Shown one piece after another: positions 16,273-17,293 of a stretch of 17,293 bases of DNA. The notes beneath the pieces were generated by a model that did no database searches, was not told where the DNA came from, and was given only the letters and a program-made list of their open reading frames with translations. Where the stretch lies: assembly GCA_012837465.1 (NCBI GenBank), contig DURG01000177.1, positions 1 to 17,293 of the forward strand, given 5' to 3'. Both the position numbers and the translations under genes were made by a program. Position 1 is the stretch's first letter. Every line of letters begins with the position of its first letter. Origin of the DNA: Propionibacterium sp. (lineage in GTDB: Bacteria > Actinomycetota > Actinomycetes > Propionibacteriales > Propionibacteriaceae).

Positions 16273-16285
16273 AAGATATTACCTT
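16273..16285. promoter_or_regulatory. AT-rich palindrome over the SatD -10 box
   Basis: AAGATATTACCTT is a 13-bp palindrome with one mismatched pair (consensus AAGRTANTAYCTT). It contains the minus-strand TAATAT -10 (16281-16276) that sits 6 nt before ATG 16269. A protein bound here would block SatD transcription. The helix-turn-helix in SatD makes autoregulation a reasonable guess. Confidence 0.5.
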
Positions 16286-16325
16286 AATCTGGCTCCGGTG
16301 AAGGTGAAGTGTCCGGGTCGGCGTG

Positions 16326-16331
16326 TAGCGT
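16326..16331 (+). promoter_or_regulatory. Candidate -10 box, leaderless GTG start at 16339
   Basis: TAGCGT is followed by 7 nt and GTG 16339, the same geometry as at 11169 and 12434. It supports 16339 rather than GTG 16309 as the start. Confidence 0.45.
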
Positions 16332-16338
16332 CGGGGTC

Positions 16339-16764
16339 GTGCTGGATCTGGTGTTGAAGGGGGCCGTGCTGCTCGCGGGCGGGGTGTTCGCGATGCTCGG
16401 CAACGGCGTCATCCGCTGGCTCCTGCGCCGGATCGACCAGGCGGCGCGTCAGGCGGTCGACGAGGAGGTCCGCCAGACCCGGCAGCAGCTGGGCCTCGTC
16501 GAGGCACAGAAGGAACTGCCCGGCGGCCGCTGGGTGGGCATCCTGGAGCGCATCGCGATCTACGCCTGCATCGTCAGCGGCTTCGCGTCGGGCATGGCCA
16601 TCGTGCTGGCCGTCAAGGGCCTCGGCCGCTACGCCGACCTCAAGACCACGTCGGAATCCGGCACCTCGCGCAAGGGCGAACTGTTCATCATCGGCACGTT
16701 CGCCAGCGTGCTGTGGGCCGCGATGTGGGCGGGGGTCGCCTACGGGGTCGTGCGGCTGTGGTGA
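16339..16764 (+). CDS. Small membrane protein resembling the C-terminal part of DUF3307 proteins
   Basis: This protein is 141 residues from GTG 16339 (151 from GTG 16309). It has an N-terminal membrane segment (about 5-25), an amphipathic charged stretch (about 30-60), and two more hydrophobic segments (about 70-93 and 115-138). The motif L-E-R-I-A-I then A-V-K-G-L-G-R-Y-A-D-L-K and K-G-E-L-F-I-I-G-T-F-A-S resembles the conserved tail of DUF3307-type membrane proteins, which often neighbour satD. That pairing is from memory, not a search. It ends in a 4-nt GTGA overlap with the next gene, so the two are probably co-translated. Function unknown. Confidence 0.6.
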   Translation: MLDLVLKGAVLLAGGVFAMLGNGVIRWLLRRIDQAARQAVDEEVRQTRQQLGLVEAQKELPGGRWVGILERIAIYACIVSGFASGMAIVLAVKGLGRYADLKTTSESGTSRKGELFIIGTFASVLWAAMWAGVAYGVVRLW

Positions 16765-17293
16765 GCGACGGCCTGCTGCCCGACGATGTCGAGGCGGAAC
16801 TGCTGCGCCGCTGGAACGAGCCGCACCGGCGCTACCACGGCGTCTCGCACCTGCGCGCCGGGCTGGCCGTGCTCGACGACCTCGGCGCGGGCAGCCTCGA
16901 GCGCATGGCCTGGTGGTGCCACGACGCCGTGCACAGCAACAACACGCCGTCGGACGAACTGGCCTCCGCGGAACTCGCCCGACGGCTGCTCGCCCCGCAC
17001 CTGACCCCGGGGGAGGTGGACGAGGTGTGCCGGCTGGTGCTGGTGACCGTCTCCCACCAGCCGGCGGAGGGCGACGCGCGCGGTGCCCGCGTCGCGGATG
17101 CCGACCTGCACGGCCTCGGGCTGCAGTGGGAGGCCTACCAGGCGAATGTCAAGGGCATCAGGGCAGAAGTCCAACTGCCCGCTGAACTTTGGCGCGAGCG
17201 CCGGGCGGCCTTCGTGAACAAGATGCTGGCAAGGGATTTCATCTTCTCCACGCCCCTCGGGCGCGAGCGTTGGGAAGAGGCCGCGAAACAAAA
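16761..17293 (+). CDS. HD-superfamily metal-dependent phosphohydrolase-like protein, 3'-truncated
   Basis: 177 residues are visible and the frame is open at the window edge. The pattern fits the COG4339-type predicted HD phosphohydrolases: W-N-E-P-H-R-R-Y-H26-G-V-S-H30-L, W-W-C-H54-D55-A-V, E-L-A-S-A-E-L-A, V-T-V-S-H99 and V-A-D113-A-D115-L. The H...HD...D residues would bind metal. Family length is about 190-200, so only a short tail is probably missing. The GTG start overlaps the stop of the membrane protein gene (GTGA). Substrate unknown. Confidence 0.78.
   Translation, partial: MSDGLLPDDVEAELLRRWNEPHRRYHGVSHLRAGLAVLDDLGAGSLERMAWWCHDAVHSNNTPSDELASAELARRLLAPHLTPGEVDEVCRLVLVTVSHQPAEGDARGARVADADLHGLGLQWEAYQANVKGIRAEVQLPAELWRERRAAFVNKMLARDFIFSTPLGRERWEEAAKQ

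Overview
The window is high-GC DNA from an actinobacterium. Evidence for this is a mycothiol synthase (mshD), a GlnR-type OmpR-family regulator, an actinobacterial FABP/nitrobindin gene, MutT1 with fused NUDIX and histidine-phosphatase domains, and several starts with a TAnnnT box 6-7 nt before the start codon, as expected for leaderless mRNAs. Two polyphosphate kinases beside a complete phosphate transporter suggest a lineage that handles much polyphosphate. Propionibacteriaceae is my best guess, at low confidence for family and genus.

Layout. The left end (3-701, +) is the 3' part of a sucrase/ferredoxin-like gene. Next is an accessory-looking block (about 775-2093): an orphan protein with an AbiEi-like N-terminus and a nuclease-like C-terminus (894-1856, -), a 21-bp-period repeat array in front of it, and 49-bp direct repeats built from AAATCTAGATTT palindromes on both sides. 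The centre is a long leftward run read right to left. First comes glnR-mshD-ppk1-mutT1 (11094 to 6593), whose genes overlap by 11, 4 and 4 nt. Then comes a promoter region with 11-bp PHO-box-like repeats and a structured leader, followed by pstS-pstC-pstA-pstB (6341 to 2204) and a strong terminator. phoU and the phoR/phoP pair are not in the window.

The right part holds a rightward membrane-anchored glycan-binding-like protein (11169-11921), dtd (-), a divergent FABP/nitrobindin-ygfZ pair (+), tpx (-) facing ygfZ across a long terminator hairpin, and ppk2 (+) divergent from tpx. Last are a SatD-family gene (-) and, divergent from it, a membrane protein followed by an HD-type phosphohydrolase cut off by the window end.

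How they work together. PstSCAB imports phosphate, Ppk1 stores it as polyphosphate, and Ppk2 uses polyphosphate to charge nucleotides. PHO-like repeats occur in front of both pstS and ppk2, with the same distance to a candidate -10, so uptake and polyphosphate use are probably one phosphate-starvation response. Placing ppk1 in a tightly overlapping operon with glnR and mshD ties polyphosphate synthesis to nitrogen control and to redox or oxidative-damage functions (MshD, MutT1, and nearby Tpx and nitrobindin). Most of the window is ordinary core genome. The parts worth a second look are the repeat-flanked AbiEi/nuclease gene, the pstS leader, the ppk2 PHO box and the SatD promoter palindrome.
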